From Neisseria subflava (lineage in GTDB: Bacteria > Pseudomonadota > Gammaproteobacteria > Burkholderiales > Neisseriaceae): a stretch of DNA of 64,000 bases. The position numbers and the translations under genes were made by a program. Below are positions 1-11,985 of this stretch, in pieces (the stretch's first letter is position 1; every line of letters starts with the position of its first letter). The notes under the pieces were generated by a model. It made no database searches. It was given only the letters and a program-made list of their open reading frames with translations, and had not been told where the DNA came from. Location of the stretch: positions 682,001 to 746,000 of the forward strand of contig NZ_POXP01000001.1 in assembly GCF_003044935.1 (NCBI RefSeq), given 5' to 3'.

Positions 1-12
1 GTCTTTAATCAT

Positions 13-50
13 AAGGCCGTCTGAACAGATTCCGTTCAGACGGCCTTTAT
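13..50. terminator. DUS-pair terminator hairpin
   Basis: Two inverted copies of the AG-type uptake sequence (13-26 and 34-47) form a 14-bp stem with a 7-base loop, followed by a short T run on the + strand. It lies just beyond the stop of the minus-strand yceI gene and can serve that gene as well as any plus-strand gene entering from the left. Confidence 0.75.
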
Positions 51-67
51 TTTGAAATCAAGCAGGA

Positions 68-631
68 TTATTGTTTTACTGCTTCGATTTGGATATTGAT
101 GTTAACTTTTTTGCTCATACCGGCACTTACCAAATAATCCAAGCCCCATTTGGTACGGTCGATGGTGGTGCTGAAGTCGCCGCCGCACGCTTCTGCTTTT
201 GCCATCGGGCTTTGGTAGCAGTTGAATTTGTCGGCTTTGAGTTTTACCGGCGCAGTTTTGCCGTTCATGGTCAGATTGCCGTCAACGGAAAGCAGTTTTT
301 TGCCGTTGAAATTGAATTTGGTGGATACAAAACGGATTTCAGGGTATTTGTCTGCATTGAAAATATCGGCAGATTTCAAATGTTGAGTAAAGCGATCTGA
401 ACCGGTTTGCAGTTTGGACAAAGGCAATACGATATCGACTGAGCCTTGGCGTTTGGCACGATCAAATTCCAAATTGCCGGTCAAACCATAAATACCGCCG
501 ACGTTGGTGCTGGTGTTGAAATGGTCGATGGCAAAGCGGGCATTGGCATGAAATTCGTCCACTTTATAAACAGCGGCAGACGCAGCAGAAGCCAACATGG
601 CCGAACACAATGCAAACATGATTTTTTTCAT
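68..631 (-). CDS. YceI-family periplasmic lipid-binding protein
   Basis: A 187-residue secreted protein of the YceI family, whose members form a lipocalin-like barrel that binds polyisoprenoid or amphiphilic lipids in the periplasm. A signal peptide is clear (MKKIMFALCSAMLASAASAA, cleavage near residue 20), followed by the typical start YKVDEFHANARFAIDHF and a C-terminal stretch with TKWGLDYLV. Length is normal for the family. The start is supported by an AAGGAT ribosome site 9 bases upstream. It is monocistronic: a DUS-pair terminator follows and the divergent gene is ilvD. Family assignment is secure; the natural ligand is unknown. Confidence 0.9.
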   Translation of the reverse strand: MKKIMFALCSAMLASAASAAVYKVDEFHANARFAIDHFNTSTNVGGIYGLTGNLEFDRAKRQGSVDIVLPLSKLQTGSDRFTQHLKSADIFNADKYPEIRFVSTKFNFNGKKLLSVDGNLTMNGKTAPVKLKADKFNCYQSPMAKAEACGGDFSTTIDRTKWGLDYLVSAGMSKKVNINIQIEAVKQ

Positions 632-818
632 CGTCTTATCCTTAGAAATGTGAGAAGTTCCCTATCATATCACTTTTTGATGCCAACATCTTTTGCAAAT
701 GAGAAAGACAACGTTTCATCCTAAGAAAACTTCAGGCCATCCGAAGAAGTGAGCAGCAAATTCAGGTGAAGCAAATACAGTTTAGTTTTATTACAAAATA
801 GCGTGCTTCATCGCTCGT

Positions 819-832
819 AATTGGTATAAAAT
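819..832 (+). promoter_or_regulatory. Extended -10 promoter of ilvD
   Basis: TGG-TATAAA at 822-830 is a good extended -10 element (TGn plus TATAAA) about 80 bases before ilvD. It sits inside the odd palindrome GGTAT-AAA-ATACC, which could also bind a regulator. No convincing -35 is visible, as expected for an extended -10. Confidence 0.5.
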
Positions 833-909
833 ACCGAGTTATTTCTACAACGGGCCGCCAACCAACCAGCCTATTTCAGACGGCCTCAGCATAAAACAAA
901 GGAACAAAA

Positions 910-2769
910 ATGCCTGAATACCGCTCCAAAACCTCTACCCACGGCCGCAATATGGCAGGCGCGCGCGCATTGTGGCGTGCAACCGGCGTCATGGAAACCG
1001 ACTTCGGCAAACCGATTATCGCCATTGCCAACTCCTTCACCCAATTCGTCCCAGGCCATGTGCACCTGCACAACATGGGTCAACTGGTTGCCCGTGAAAT
1101 CGAAAAAGCCGGCGGCATTGCCAAAGAATTCAACACCATCGCCATTGACGACGGTATCGCCATGGGCCACAGCGGTATGCTCTACTCCCTGCCCAGCCGC
1201 GACCTGATTGCCGACTCCATCGAATACATGGTCAACGCCCACTGCGCCGACGCGCTGGTGTGCATTTCCAACTGCGACAAAATCACCCCGGGCATGCTGA
1301 TTGCCGCCATGCGCCTGAACATTCCGACCATCTTCGTTTCCGGCGGCCCGATGGAAGCCGGTAAAGTTATCGGCGTGGCCAATATTCAGCCCGAACGCCG
1401 TTTGGACTTGATTGACGCCATGATCGAATCGGCAGACGACAATATCAGCGACAAACAAGTCGAAGAAGTCGAACAAAACGCCTGCCCGACTTGCGGCTCC
1501 TGCTCCGGCATGTTTACCGCCAACTCCATGAACTGTCTGACCGAAGCACTCGGCCTTTCCCTGCCGGGCAACGGTTCATACTTGGCGACCCACGCAGGCC
1601 GCAAAGAATTGTTCCTCGAAGCCGGCCGCATGATTGTCGAAATCACCAAACGCTACTACGAGCAGGACGACGAAACCGTATTGCCGCGCAGCATTGCCAC
1701 TAAAAAAGCGTTTGAAAACGCCATGACCATGGACATCGCCATGGGCGGCTCTACCAATACCATTTTGCACCTGTTGGCCGTTGCCAACGAAGCCGGTGTC
1801 GATTTCAAAATGGCCGACATCGACCGCCTGAGTCGCGTTGTACCTTGTATCTGCAAAACCGCGCCAAACAACCACGATTACTACATGGAAGACGTGCATC
1901 GCGCCGGCGGTATCTTCGCCATCCTGAAAGAATTGGACAAAGCAGGCAAACTGCACACCGACGTGTACACCATTCACGCGCCGACCCTGAAAGACGCGAT
2001 TGAAAAATGGGACGTAACCAACCCTGAAAACACCCATGCCATCGAGCGTTTCAAAGCCGCTCCCGGCGGCGTGCGCACTACTCAGGCGTTCTCACAAAAC
2101 CGTATGTGGAAAACCCTCGACCTCGACCGCGAAAAAGGTTGTATCCGCGATGTCGAACATGCCTACTCGCAAGACGGCGGTTTGGCAGTATTGTTCGGTA
2201 ATATCGCCGAACGCGGTTGCGTGGTGAAAACCGCAGGCGTGGACGAGAGCATCCTCAAATTTACCGGCCGCGCCCGCGTGTTTGAAAGCCAAGAAGACGC
2301 AGTCGAAGGCATTTTGGGCAACCAAATCGTAGCTGGCGACATCGTCATCATCCGCTACGAAGGCCCTAAAGGCGGCCCGGGCATGCAAGAAATGCTGTAC
2401 CCGACTTCCTACCTGAAATCCAAAGGTTTGGGCAAAGAATGCGCCCTTCTGACCGACGGCCGTTTCTCCGGCGGTACTTCCGGCCTGTCCATCGGCCACG
2501 CTTCGCCTGAAGCGGCAGAAGGCGGCGCCATTGGTTTGGTACACGAAGGCGACACCATCGAAATCGACATTCCAAACCGCAGCATCCACCTTGTCATTTC
2601 CGATGAAGAGCTTGCCGCACGCCGTGCCGAAATGGAAGCACGCGGCAGCAAAGCGTGGAAACCGGAAAACCGCGACCGCTACGTCTCCGCTGCCCTGCGT
2701 GCCTACGGCGCGATGGCGACTTCCGCCGACAAAGGCGCAGTACGCGACGTATCGCAAATCGAACGTTAA
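910..2769 (+). CDS. ilvD: Dihydroxy-acid dehydratase
   Basis: A 619-residue cytoplasmic Fe-S enzyme that converts 2,3-dihydroxy-isovalerate and dihydroxy-methylvalerate to the 2-keto acids of valine and isoleucine synthesis. Family signatures are exact: [12 protein letters not shown] around residues 118-129 (C122, cluster ligand), [18 protein letters not shown] at 192-209 (C195), and [12 protein letters not shown] near 492. The length equals the E. coli-type enzyme. The start follows AAAGGAAC with 5-6 bases spacing. It stands alone between an AG-DUS copy (about 881-892) and a DUS-pair terminator at 2783-2821; other ilv genes are not in the window. Confidence 0.98.
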   Translation: MPEYRSKTSTHGRNMAGARALWRATGVMETDFGKPIIAIANSFTQFVPGHVHLHNMGQLVAREIEKAGGIAKEFNTIAIDDGIAMGHSGMLYSLPSRDLIADSIEYMVNAHCADALVCISNCDKITPGMLIAAMRLNIPTIFVSGGPMEAGKVIGVANIQPERRLDLIDAMIESADDNISDKQVEEVEQNACPTCGSCSGMFTANSMNCLTEALGLSLPGNGSYLATHAGRKELFLEAGRMIVEITKRYYEQDDETVLPRSIATKKAFENAMTMDIAMGGSTNTILHLLAVANEAGVDFKMADIDRLSRVVPCICKTAPNNHDYYMEDVHRAGGIFAILKELDKAGKLHTDVYTIHAPTLKDAIEKWDVTNPENTHAIERFKAAPGGVRTTQAFSQNRMWKTLDLDREKGCIRDVEHAYSQDGGLAVLFGNIAERGCVVKTAGVDESILKFTGRARVFESQEDAVEGILGNQIVAGDIVIIRYEGPKGGPGMQEMLYPTSYLKSKGLGKECALLTDGRFSGGTSGLSIGHASPEAAEGGAIGLVHEGDTIEIDIPNRSIHLVISDEELAARRAEMEARGSKAWKPENRDRYVSAALRAYGAMATSADKGAVRDVSQIER

Positions 2770-2782
2770 TTAACCTGACTTT

Positions 2783-2821
2783 AAGGCCGTCTGAACGCTT
2801 CCAAGTGTTTCAGACGGCCTT
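2783..2821 (+). terminator. DUS-pair terminator after ilvD
   Basis: Inverted AG-DUS copies (2783-2795 and 2809-2821) form a 13-bp stem 13 bases after the ilvD stop. Confidence 0.75.
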
Positions 2822-2838
2822 CATTCAAACGGACAAAT

Positions 2839-2970
2839 ATGGACAAATTCATTTTAGCGATGATCGGCATGGCCATTGCCCTACTGATTATTATTGGCGG
2901 CGGATTTATCGCTGTCGAATATTTCAAATCCCATCCTGAAGCTTTCCAAGTCAAGCCGCTATCAAAATAA
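2839..2970 (+). CDS. 43-residue single-pass membrane peptide
   Basis: A short open frame starts at ATG 2839 and ends with TAA at 2968-2970. It encodes MDKFILAMIGMAIALLIIIG followed by GGFIAVEYFKSHPEAF and a short polar tail. Residues 4-26 form one strong hydrophobic helix with a Lys/His/Glu-containing C-terminal tail, as in small regulatory or stabilising membrane peptides. The ribosome site is weak (ACGGA). It lies between the ilvD terminator and the CAP-domain gene, with its own DUS to the right. Codon use looks neisserial. I do not recognise a family; coding status rests on the clean helix and tail, so it is moderately sure. Confidence 0.55.
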   Translation: MDKFILAMIGMAIALLIIIGGGFIAVEYFKSHPEAFQVKPLSK

Positions 2971-3038
2971 TCATTCAGCGGCATGAGTCTCAAGGGGAAA
3001 AAGCCGTAGCTCAAGGCCGTCTGAACGCAGTACATATA

Positions 3039-4328
3039 ATGAAACACATTCTTTACTGGCTGGGCGGTTTTGCCGTCGCCCTCGGCATATTCCAATACTA
3101 CGAAACCCATCGCTATTCCGAAGACCAGCTCATCTACGCCCAACCGCCGCAAAATCGTACCGCTGTTGCCGATTTTGACGCCTTGGCGTATTTAAACTTC
3201 CTCCGCGCCTCAGCCAATCTGCCCGCACTGGCGCACTCGGCCACACTCGAACGCGCCGCGCGCAATCATGCCCGCTATCTGCTGCAAAACCCTGACGACG
3301 GACATGACGAACACAATACACGCAATCCCTTTTATACAGGCCCACGCCCATCCGACCGCACGCGCAAAGCCGGTTATGCCTATAAAGGCGTACACGAAAA
3401 CGTCAGCACCGGCCAACACCCGCCAAACGAAAAAATCAACGACCACCTACCTGCCCAACATCAGCTGGACAACCTGATGACGGCGATTTACCACCGTTTC
3501 TCCTTGCTCGATCAAAATATCGACGAGGCCGGTGCGGCGTTTGAATCTCAAGGCAAACAAATCGCGTTGAGCATCAATCAGGGCGACAGCAGATTCAACA
3601 GCCTCTGCCAAAAAAACCGCCCATTATCCGACCTCAGCCGTTCGTTTTATCAAGATGCCTGTCATGGCCATGCCATTGTTTATGCGGATGAAATCTCCAA
3701 CCGCAAACTCCGGCCTTACATTACCTATCCGCAAGGCAATTTCGCTTCGCCGGTTTTCCACGGCGAGCGTCCCGACCCTATGCCGCATTATGAAATGACC
3801 GGCAATCCGGTCAGCATCGCGTTCTCAGAACAATCGCCCCCGGTCAAAATGCGTTCGTTCAAACTGTATCAGGACACAAAAGAAATCAAAGACGTCAAAA
3901 TCTTAGATAAAGATAATGACCCAAACCGCCTCCTGACCGACCGCCAATTCGCGCTGTTTCCTTTACAGCCTTTGGAATACGATACCGACTACCGTGCCGT
4001 GTTCCAATACCGTCAAAACGGAAAAAACAGAACGGCCGAATGGACATTCAGCACGCAAAAACCCGATTATCCTTATTTCATCGTCAAAGGCGGCGAAACG
4101 CTGGCCATCGAATCCGGACAAAAATATTTTATCCATTGGCAGGATTTTTGGTGCTTGAAGCAATGCGAACGCTACAACTACCGCATGAACCGCGACACCC
4201 AACTCGACATTATCGAGCGGCAGGCCGGCGGTATCATTATCCGTGTCAACGGAAGCAAAGGCAGCAGCATCCGCTTAATGCCCGAAGGCGAAGACAGGCG
4301 CGCCATTACACTTTATTTATGGAAATAA
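3039..4328 (+). CDS. CAP/SCP-domain protein, membrane-anchored or secreted
   Basis: A 429-residue protein with an N-terminal hydrophobic segment (residues 4-20, HILYWLGGFAVALGIFQYY), either an uncleaved anchor or signal. Residues about 47-190 look like a CAP (SCP/PR-1) domain: LAYLNFLRASANLPAL, an internal HARYLLQ helix, and HENVSTG as the conserved HEN-type motif. The C-terminal half (about 240-429) is a separate, probably beta-rich region with Cys residues in WCLKQCERYNYR. Bacterial CAP proteins are extracytoplasmic with mostly unknown roles. It has no obvious ribosome site, and a DUS lies just upstream. An AT-type DUS (meningococcal dialect) follows at 4336-4347. Confidence 0.75.
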   Translation: MKHILYWLGGFAVALGIFQYYETHRYSEDQLIYAQPPQNRTAVADFDALAYLNFLRASANLPALAHSATLERAARNHARYLLQNPDDGHDEHNTRNPFYTGPRPSDRTRKAGYAYKGVHENVSTGQHPPNEKINDHLPAQHQLDNLMTAIYHRFSLLDQNIDEAGAAFESQGKQIALSINQGDSRFNSLCQKNRPLSDLSRSFYQDACHGHAIVYADEISNRKLRPYITYPQGNFASPVFHGERPDPMPHYEMTGNPVSIAFSEQSPPVKMRSFKLYQDTKEIKDVKILDKDNDPNRLLTDRQFALFPLQPLEYDTDYRAVFQYRQNGKNRTAEWTFSTQKPDYPYFIVKGGETLAIESGQKYFIHWQDFWCLKQCERYNYRMNRDTQLDIIERQAGGIIIRVNGSKGSSIRLMPEGEDRRAITLYLWK

Positions 4329-4404
4329 AGCCGTTTTCAGACGGCATGAAGCACCAAAAAACTGATAAAATACCGCCTCACCACCCTACGGCAAGCTATC
4401 CAAT

Positions 4405-4638
4405 ATGACCAAACATCCGCAAACAGCAGCCAATACCCGCTATGCCTTTGCCAGCATTGCCGTCATGTTGGCCGCGTTTTTACTGTTCGTTGCCGTGATG
4501 TTGCTGCCCTTGGGGTTGACGGCGGGCACACAAGTAAGCCTGATACGGCTTTCACTCTACGCAATCGTGTTGTTTGCCGTACTTGGCGGTATTTTTTCTG
4601 TACGCGTTGCCTATTTGCGTAAAAAGAACGGAGCATGA
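4405..4638 (+). CDS. Small two-helix inner-membrane protein
   Basis: A 77-residue protein with two predicted membrane helices (about 14-37 and 46-67) and a basic C-terminus YLRKKNGA. Its stop is separated by only one base from the start of the DUF971 gene, so the two are very likely co-transcribed. I do not recognise a family; function unknown. The reading is supported by neisserial codon use and the tight coupling to the next gene. Confidence 0.65.
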   Translation: MTKHPQTAANTRYAFASIAVMLAAFLLFVAVMLLPLGLTAGTQVSLIRLSLYAIVLFAVLGGIFSVRVAYLRKKNGA

Positions 4639-4639
4639 C

Positions 4640-5071
4640 ATGACCCAAGCCGATAAAATCCCACAAGAAATCCGCCTCCAGCAAGAGCGGCGCGTACTGA
4701 CTTTGGTCTATGTTGACGGTGCCAAAAGCCTTCCTGCCGAATACCTGCGCGTGTACTCACCCAGCGCGGAAGTGCGCGGACACGGTCCAGGTCAAGATGT
4801 TTTGCAAACAGGCAAAGCCGAAGTCAGTATTACCGATTTAGACCCCGTCGGCCAATACGCCTTGAAAATTACTTTTTCAGACGGCCACGACAGCGGCCTT
4901 TACGATTGGGACTATCTCTACCGACTAGCGAATAATCAAGATGCACTTTGGCAAGACTATCTCGACCGCCTCGAAAAAGCCGGCGCGTCCAGAACGCCAA
5001 GTGCCGAAGATTTGAAACCCAAACGCACACATTCCTGCGGTAGCGGCGGTTGCGGCGGAAAGGCCGTCTGA
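4640..5071 (+). CDS. DUF971 protein (GBBH-like N-terminal domain)
   Basis: A 143-residue protein starting at ATG 4640, behind AACGGAGC, rather than the longer frame opening at 4574 that overlaps the previous gene. The domain (residues 10-105) has the DUF971 hallmark FSDGHDSGLYDWDYLYRL. That domain also occurs at the N-terminus of gamma-butyrobetaine hydroxylase and next to Fe-S carrier proteins, where it is thought to bind metal or Fe-S. The extension ends SCGSGGCGGKAV, a Cys/Gly-rich tail that may bind metal. The last codons and the stop are supplied by an AG-DUS (5061-5072). A further DUS core encodes FSDGH within the domain. Confidence 0.8.
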   Translation: MTQADKIPQEIRLQQERRVLTLVYVDGAKSLPAEYLRVYSPSAEVRGHGPGQDVLQTGKAEVSITDLDPVGQYALKITFSDGHDSGLYDWDYLYRLANNQDALWQDYLDRLEKAGASRTPSAEDLKPKRTHSCGSGGCGGKAV

Positions 5072-5453
5072 AAAAAGGCGAAGCCGACATTGGATGACGG
5101 CAGAATCATTGACGGCAAAGCGTTCCTCCCCGCCTAAAAAAGGACGGGTAGCGGCTATCTTCGGCGATACCAAAGCCTGTCCTCATGCAGTGCGCGCCGC
5201 ACAAAACGCAGACGTTTTGGCGCATGAAGCAACCTTTGCGGCAAACGATGAAGAGACAGCGGAACGAGTATTCCATTCGACCGTATCCGATGCTGCCAAG
5301 CTGGCTTTGCAAGCCAATGTGAAACAACTCTACCTGACCCACATCAGCGCACGTCATACCGAAGAAGAGCAACGCCTGATGCTGGAGCAGCAGGCACAAA
5401 CTATATTTCCCGCGTCGAAAGTGGTTGGCGATTTCGACGTATTCAATATCTGA
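5072..5453 (+). pseudogene. rnz: Decayed 3' remnant of ribonuclease Z
   Basis: Only the C-terminal third of an RNase Z-like metallo-beta-lactamase remains. From 5094 the frame reads KKGRVAAIFGDTKACPHAV, then ADVLAHEATF, and [15 protein letters not shown], which match motif IV (Asp) and motif V (His) of the tRNA 3'-processing nuclease. The catalytic HxHxDH motif and everything before it are absent. Another frame at 5090-5134 reads LDDGRIIDGKAFLPA then stop, which continues the homology, so a frameshift lies near 5125-5140, at the CCTCCCC/AAAAAA runs. With both a 5' truncation and a frameshift it cannot be an active RNase Z. A complete copy would have to lie elsewhere. Confidence 0.75.
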
Positions 5454-5482
5454 ATCCGTATTATTTTAAGAAGGCAGACACT

Positions 5483-6220
5483 ATGAGCGACCACAAAACC
5501 CATTTCGGCTTCTCTACCGTTGACGAAGACGAAAAAGCAGGCAAAGTTGCCGAAGTCTTCCACTCCGTGGCAAAAAACTACGACATTATGAATGACGTAA
5601 TGTCCGGTGGTCTGCACCGTGTTTGGAAACATTTCACCATCAATACAGCCCGCCTGAAAAAAGGCGACAAAGTATTGGACATCGCCGGCGGTACAGGTGA
5701 TTTGTCCCGAGGCTGGGCAAAACGTGTGGGCAAAGAAGGCGAAGTTTGGCTGACAGACATCAACTCCTCCATGCTGACCGTCGGCCGCGACCGCCTGCTC
5801 AACGAAGGCATGATTCTGCCCGTATCGTTAGCAGACGCTGAAAAATTGCCGTTCCCCGACAACTATTTCAATCTGGTTTCCGTCGCATTCGGCCTGCGCA
5901 ACATGACGCACAAAGATGCCGCGCTGAAAGAAATGTACCGTGTATTGAAACCGGGCGGCACCCTGCTGGTATTGGAATTTTCCAAAGTGTACAAACCTTT
6001 GGAAGGCGTGTACGACCTCTACTCTTTCAAACTGTTGCCGATTATGGGCAAACTGATTGCCAAAGATGCCGACAGCTACCAATACCTCGCCGAGTCCATC
6101 CGTATGCACCCCGACCAAGAAACCTTGAAACAAATGATGCTGGATGCAGGCTTCGACAGCGTGGATTACCACAATATGAGCGCAGGCATCGTCGCCCTGC
6201 ATAAAGGCGTGAAATTCTAA
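5483..6220 (+). CDS. ubiE: Ubiquinone/menaquinone C-methyltransferase UbiE
   Basis: A 245-residue SAM-dependent methyltransferase that methylates the quinone ring in ubiquinone (and menaquinone) synthesis at the inner membrane. The UbiE signatures are present: [21 protein letters not shown] (residues 26-45 region), SAM motif [12 protein letters not shown] (64-75), and [16 protein letters not shown]. Length is typical. AAGAAGG precedes the ATG by 8 bases. It follows the rnz remnant and ends before a strong intrinsic terminator. The pathway gene ubiJ is also in this window, at 26.3 kb. Confidence 0.97.
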   Translation: MSDHKTHFGFSTVDEDEKAGKVAEVFHSVAKNYDIMNDVMSGGLHRVWKHFTINTARLKKGDKVLDIAGGTGDLSRGWAKRVGKEGEVWLTDINSSMLTVGRDRLLNEGMILPVSLADAEKLPFPDNYFNLVSVAFGLRNMTHKDAALKEMYRVLKPGGTLLVLEFSKVYKPLEGVYDLYSFKLLPIMGKLIAKDADSYQYLAESIRMHPDQETLKQMMLDAGFDSVDYHNMSAGIVALHKGVKF

Positions 6221-6237
6221 GGCCGTCTGAAGCAAAC

Positions 6238-6275
6238 ACAAAGGGCGTGATTGATAAACACGCCCTTTGTTTTTT
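6238..6275 (+). terminator. Intrinsic terminator of ubiE
   Basis: A 12-bp perfect stem, ACAAAGGGCGTG (6238-6249) with CACGCCCTTTGT (6259-6270), is followed by TTTTTAAA. This is a conventional rho-independent terminator, independent of the DUS copy directly upstream. Confidence 0.9.
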
Positions 6276-6307
6276 AAACCTTACCCAAGCCAATCTGATA
6301 CAAACCA

Positions 6308-6370
6308 AAGGCCGTCTGAACAGCCGTAAAACGAAATCAAGGATTTCGGTTACACCATTCAGACGGCCTT
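6308..6370. repeat. DUS-capped hairpin element, copy A
   Basis: A 63-bp element with AG-DUS copies at both ends and a nested inner stem CGAAATC-AAG-GATTTCG. It shares its core with copies at 19057, 54686 and 57124 (see findings). It sits between the converging ubiE and polyamine-binding-protein genes, where it can terminate both. Confidence 0.7.
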
Positions 6371-6387
6371 AATATGTTCAAATCAGC

Positions 6388-7518
6388 TTATGTCCCTGCT
6401 TTCACGCTTTGCCATTGACGGACCATAAATTTCAATGCCGCCGGTTGGATAGGCACCATGATAAAGCTGTTTTTCAAATCCTCGTCAGTCGGGAAAATCG
6501 TATTGTCGTTTCTAAACTCTTCATCCATCAGCTCTTGAGCAGGTTTGCTGGACGGCGCATAAGTAACAAAATTGCCGTTTTTCGCCGCAACTTCAGGATC
6601 TAAGAAATCATTGATATACGCATGGGCATTGGCCACATGTTTGGCATCTTTCGGAATCACAAACGAATCCACCCAAATCCCCACGCCTTCTTTCGGCATC
6701 ATCACACGGATTTTTTCCTTGCCACCCGCTTCTTCGGCACGACGTTTGGCAATGTTCAAATCGCCGCCAAAACCAATCGTTACGCAAGTATCGCCGCGCG
6801 CCAAATCATCGATAAAACCAGACGAGGTAAAACGCTTGATGTATGGACGGTTTTTCTTCAAGACTTCCGTAGCCGCCTTAATATCAGCCGTTTCGCTACT
6901 GTTTGGATTTTTACCCATATAGTTCAACACCATAGGATAAATTTCCGCCGCGCTGTCCAAATAGCTGATGCCGCATTGCTTGAGTTTGGACGTGTATTCA
7001 GGGTTAAACACCAAATCCCATTGATTGTCCGGTAGTTTGTCCGTACCCAAAGCCTTTTTCACACGCTCGGTATTGATGGCGAAAGTATTAGTCCCCCAAT
7101 AAAATGGAACGGCGTATTCGTGATTCGGATCAACGCCTTCCATCAGCTTCATCAGTTGTGGATTGAGGTTTTTATAGTTTGGAATCAGAGATTTGTCGAT
7201 TTTCTGATACGCACCTGCCTTAATCTGCCTACCGACAAACGCATTGGAAGGGCCCACGATGTCGTAACCCGACTTGCCGGTCAATACCTTGCTCTCCAGC
7301 GTTTCATCGCTGTCATATACATCGTAAGTTACTGCAATACCGTGTTTTTTCTCAAACGCGGCAACCGTCTCGGGATCGACATATTCCGACCAGTTATAAA
7401 TGCTCAATACCTTTTGATTATCGGTTTGAGCCGCCTTGTCGGCAGAAGTTTTGTCCGAGCCGCCGCAGCCGGCCAATGCCAGCGCAGTCAGTACGATGAG
7501 GGGCAGATGTTTGGTCAT
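6388..7518 (-). CDS. Spermidine/putrescine ABC transporter substrate-binding lipoprotein
   Basis: A 376-residue periplasmic binding protein of the PotD/PotF family, which delivers polyamines to the Pot ABC importer. The start is ATG at 7518, because AAGGAA lies 8 bases upstream and the signal peptide begins there; the longer frame adds 13 unlikely residues. The lipobox LALAGC places the lipidated Cys at residue 18. KVLSIYNWSEYVDPETVAAF and KTGYDIV-type segments are typical of the family. No permease or ATPase genes adjoin it, so it serves a transporter encoded elsewhere. Neisseria carry several potD paralogues, and which one this is cannot be told here. Confidence 0.9.
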   Translation of the reverse strand: MTKHLPLIVLTALALAGCGGSDKTSADKAAQTDNQKVLSIYNWSEYVDPETVAAFEKKHGIAVTYDVYDSDETLESKVLTGKSGYDIVGPSNAFVGRQIKAGAYQKIDKSLIPNYKNLNPQLMKLMEGVDPNHEYAVPFYWGTNTFAINTERVKKALGTDKLPDNQWDLVFNPEYTSKLKQCGISYLDSAAEIYPMVLNYMGKNPNSSETADIKAATEVLKKNRPYIKRFTSSGFIDDLARGDTCVTIGFGGDLNIAKRRAEEAGGKEKIRVMMPKEGVGIWVDSFVIPKDAKHVANAHAYINDFLDPEVAAKNGNFVTYAPSSKPAQELMDEEFRNDNTIFPTDEDLKNSFIMVPIQPAALKFMVRQWQSVKAGT

Positions 7519-7668
7519 TATCATTCCTTGCGTATCCGGTTGAAAATAGAGAGGCATTATAAAGCAGGCAAGCCCGAGCGGATAGGCTTCATTGTTAAAA
7601 GATATCGCCCCGCTTAAGGCCGTCTGAAAGACGGGTTGCAGCCAACTTAAAACCTTTCTGCCGATAGC

Positions 7669-7696
7669 TTGAAATATGGTTTTGCGGTAAGATAAC
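7669..7696 (+). promoter_or_regulatory. Possible alaS promoter
   Basis: TTGAAA (7669-7674) and GATAAC (7691-7696) are separated by 16 bases, about 75 bases before alaS. The -10 is poor, so this is only the best candidate in the gap. Two DUS cores (about 7616-7628 and 7730-7741) frame it. Confidence 0.3.
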
Positions 7697-7768
7697 GCCC
7701 ATTCGTTTTTAATCGCAACGCGCCGTCCGGGCCGTCTGAAATCCTTGTAAAAAATTTATCGAGATATT

Positions 7769-10663
<2,895 letters not shown>

Positions 10664-10669
10664 TGTAAG

Positions 10670-10705
10670 AAAGGCAGCCTGAAAGGTTTCAGGCTGCCTT
10701 TTGTG
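10670..10705 (+). terminator. alaS terminator built from Kingella-type DUS
   Basis: A 15-bp stem with a two-base loop (10670-10684 and 10687-10701) followed by TTTTG. Each arm holds AGGCAGCCTGAA, the dialect reported for Kingella, not the AG-DUS found elsewhere in the window. It lies 6 bases after the alaS stop. Confidence 0.8.
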
Positions 10706-10802
10706 CAAAGAGGCCGTCTGAAAAGCTTGGTTTAGCGTAGGTTTGGGTGCGACCCGACCTATTTACTGTTTAAACATAAGAGTTAATTTTATGGAAATTT
10801 AA

Positions 10803-11984
10803 ATGAAAATCAAAAACTTAAAACTGCATAATGTTGGTGGAATTCCATTTTTATCACTGGAGAATTTAAATCAAAATTGTAATTTAATATGTGGAGAAAA
10901 TGGGGTGGGAAAAACAAATATATTAGATTCAATAGCTTCCTTATATTCAAGTTTTAATAATAATATACTTTTAAGTAGATCTGGCTGTGATTCAGGAAAT
11001 ATTGAAGCAGAAATAATGTTTTCTGAAGAGGGTGAAGAAAATAAATCAATTTCCATGTCCATTACAAAAAGAAAACCAGACAACAGCTCATGGGTTAGGT
11101 GTGAACTATCTGATTATGATAAAAAATTATTATACTTAAAAGTGAATAGAGTATTTGAATATCAGGCACAAAATAGTATAGAAGCAGATCCTAAAGATAT
11201 TACTGGAGAGCGCAATCTTTCGGGGTTAAAAAATGAAAAACTAAAATCATGGTTTATCAATAGGCATCTACATTCAGCGCATGAGGGTAATTTAACTAAT
11301 ACACAGAAAGAAAATTTCAAACTTGCTGTAGATTGTTTTGCAAAGCTAAACTCTGATTATTCATTTAAAAAAACTACAACAGAAAACGAAATAATTGTAA
11401 GTTCACCAACTGGTGATATATATTTCGAATACCTATCTTCTGGTTTTAAATCAATAATTTTTATTCTACTTGGGATAATAAGAGAATTAGAATTTCGTTT
11501 TAATCATGATAATAATGCCATTCTTGCAAAGGATTTTGATGGGATAATCTTAATTGATGAAGTGGAACTTCACTTACATCCTGAATGGCAAGGCCGGATT
11601 ATTAGCATACTAAAAGAAACTTTTCCTAAGGTTCAGTTTTTTATTACAACTCATAGCCCTCATGTCGTTCAAACAGCAGAAAAAGACGAGGTGATCGCCC
11701 TTCAAAGAACACAGGAAAATAATATAACTCGAAGAGAATTGCTTAATTCTAAATATGGCTATCAAGGATGGACTATAGAAGAAATTTTAGAAGACATAAT
11801 GGGAATGCCTACTTTGCGGACTGATTTATATATGAATCTTAAACAAGAATTTGATAAGGCTTTGGATGAAAAAAATAAAAATTTAGCTGAGTCTGCATAT
11901 GCTGAATTAAATGAAATGCTTCATCCAGATTTTCCCCTGCGTCCTATTTTGAAACTTCAATTAGATACATTGCTGGATAACTAA
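10803..11984 (+). CDS. ptuA: Septu-like defence ATPase PtuA
   Basis: A 393-residue SMC/RecF/OLD-like ATPase of the AAA_21 kind. It has Walker A GENGVGKTN (31-39), a signature-like LSSGFKS (211-217), Walker B IILIDEVELHLHPEW (248-262), and a switch THSPHVV (283-289). The C-terminal part (310-393) is helical and carries no extra nuclease domain. One base separates it from the HNH gene, giving the PtuA-PtuB order of the Septu anti-phage system, in which PtuA assembles with PtuB and ATP is thought to control the nuclease. The gene is visibly A/T-rich, lacks any DUS, and differs sharply in codon use from alaS and ygfZ, so it was probably acquired horizontally. No reverse transcriptase is present, so this is not the retron-associated form. 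Confidence 0.8.
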   Translation: MKIKNLKLHNVGGIPFLSLENLNQNCNLICGENGVGKTNILDSIASLYSSFNNNILLSRSGCDSGNIEAEIMFSEEGEENKSISMSITKRKPDNSSWVRCELSDYDKKLLYLKVNRVFEYQAQNSIEADPKDITGERNLSGLKNEKLKSWFINRHLHSAHEGNLTNTQKENFKLAVDCFAKLNSDYSFKKTTTENEIIVSSPTGDIYFEYLSSGFKSIIFILLGIIRELEFRFNHDNNAILAKDFDGIILIDEVELHLHPEWQGRIISILKETFPKVQFFITTHSPHVVQTAEKDEVIALQRTQENNITRRELLNSKYGYQGWTIEEILEDIMGMPTLRTDLYMNLKQEFDKALDEKNKNLAESAYAELNEMLHPDFPLRPILKLQLDTLLDN

Positions 11985-11985
11985 A

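Noticed and set aside
886-1476. Long open frames on the strand opposite ilvD (and likewise opposite mfd, aspA, glyA, alaS)
   Set aside because: They are rich in His/Phe/Val/Ala without family motifs, start without ribosome sites, and mirror the codon bias of strongly supported genes. They are antisense shadows.
4574-4639. 22-residue N-terminal extension of the DUF971 protein
   Set aside because: It overlaps the previous gene, lacks a ribosome site, and the family domain begins after the ATG at 4640, which has one.
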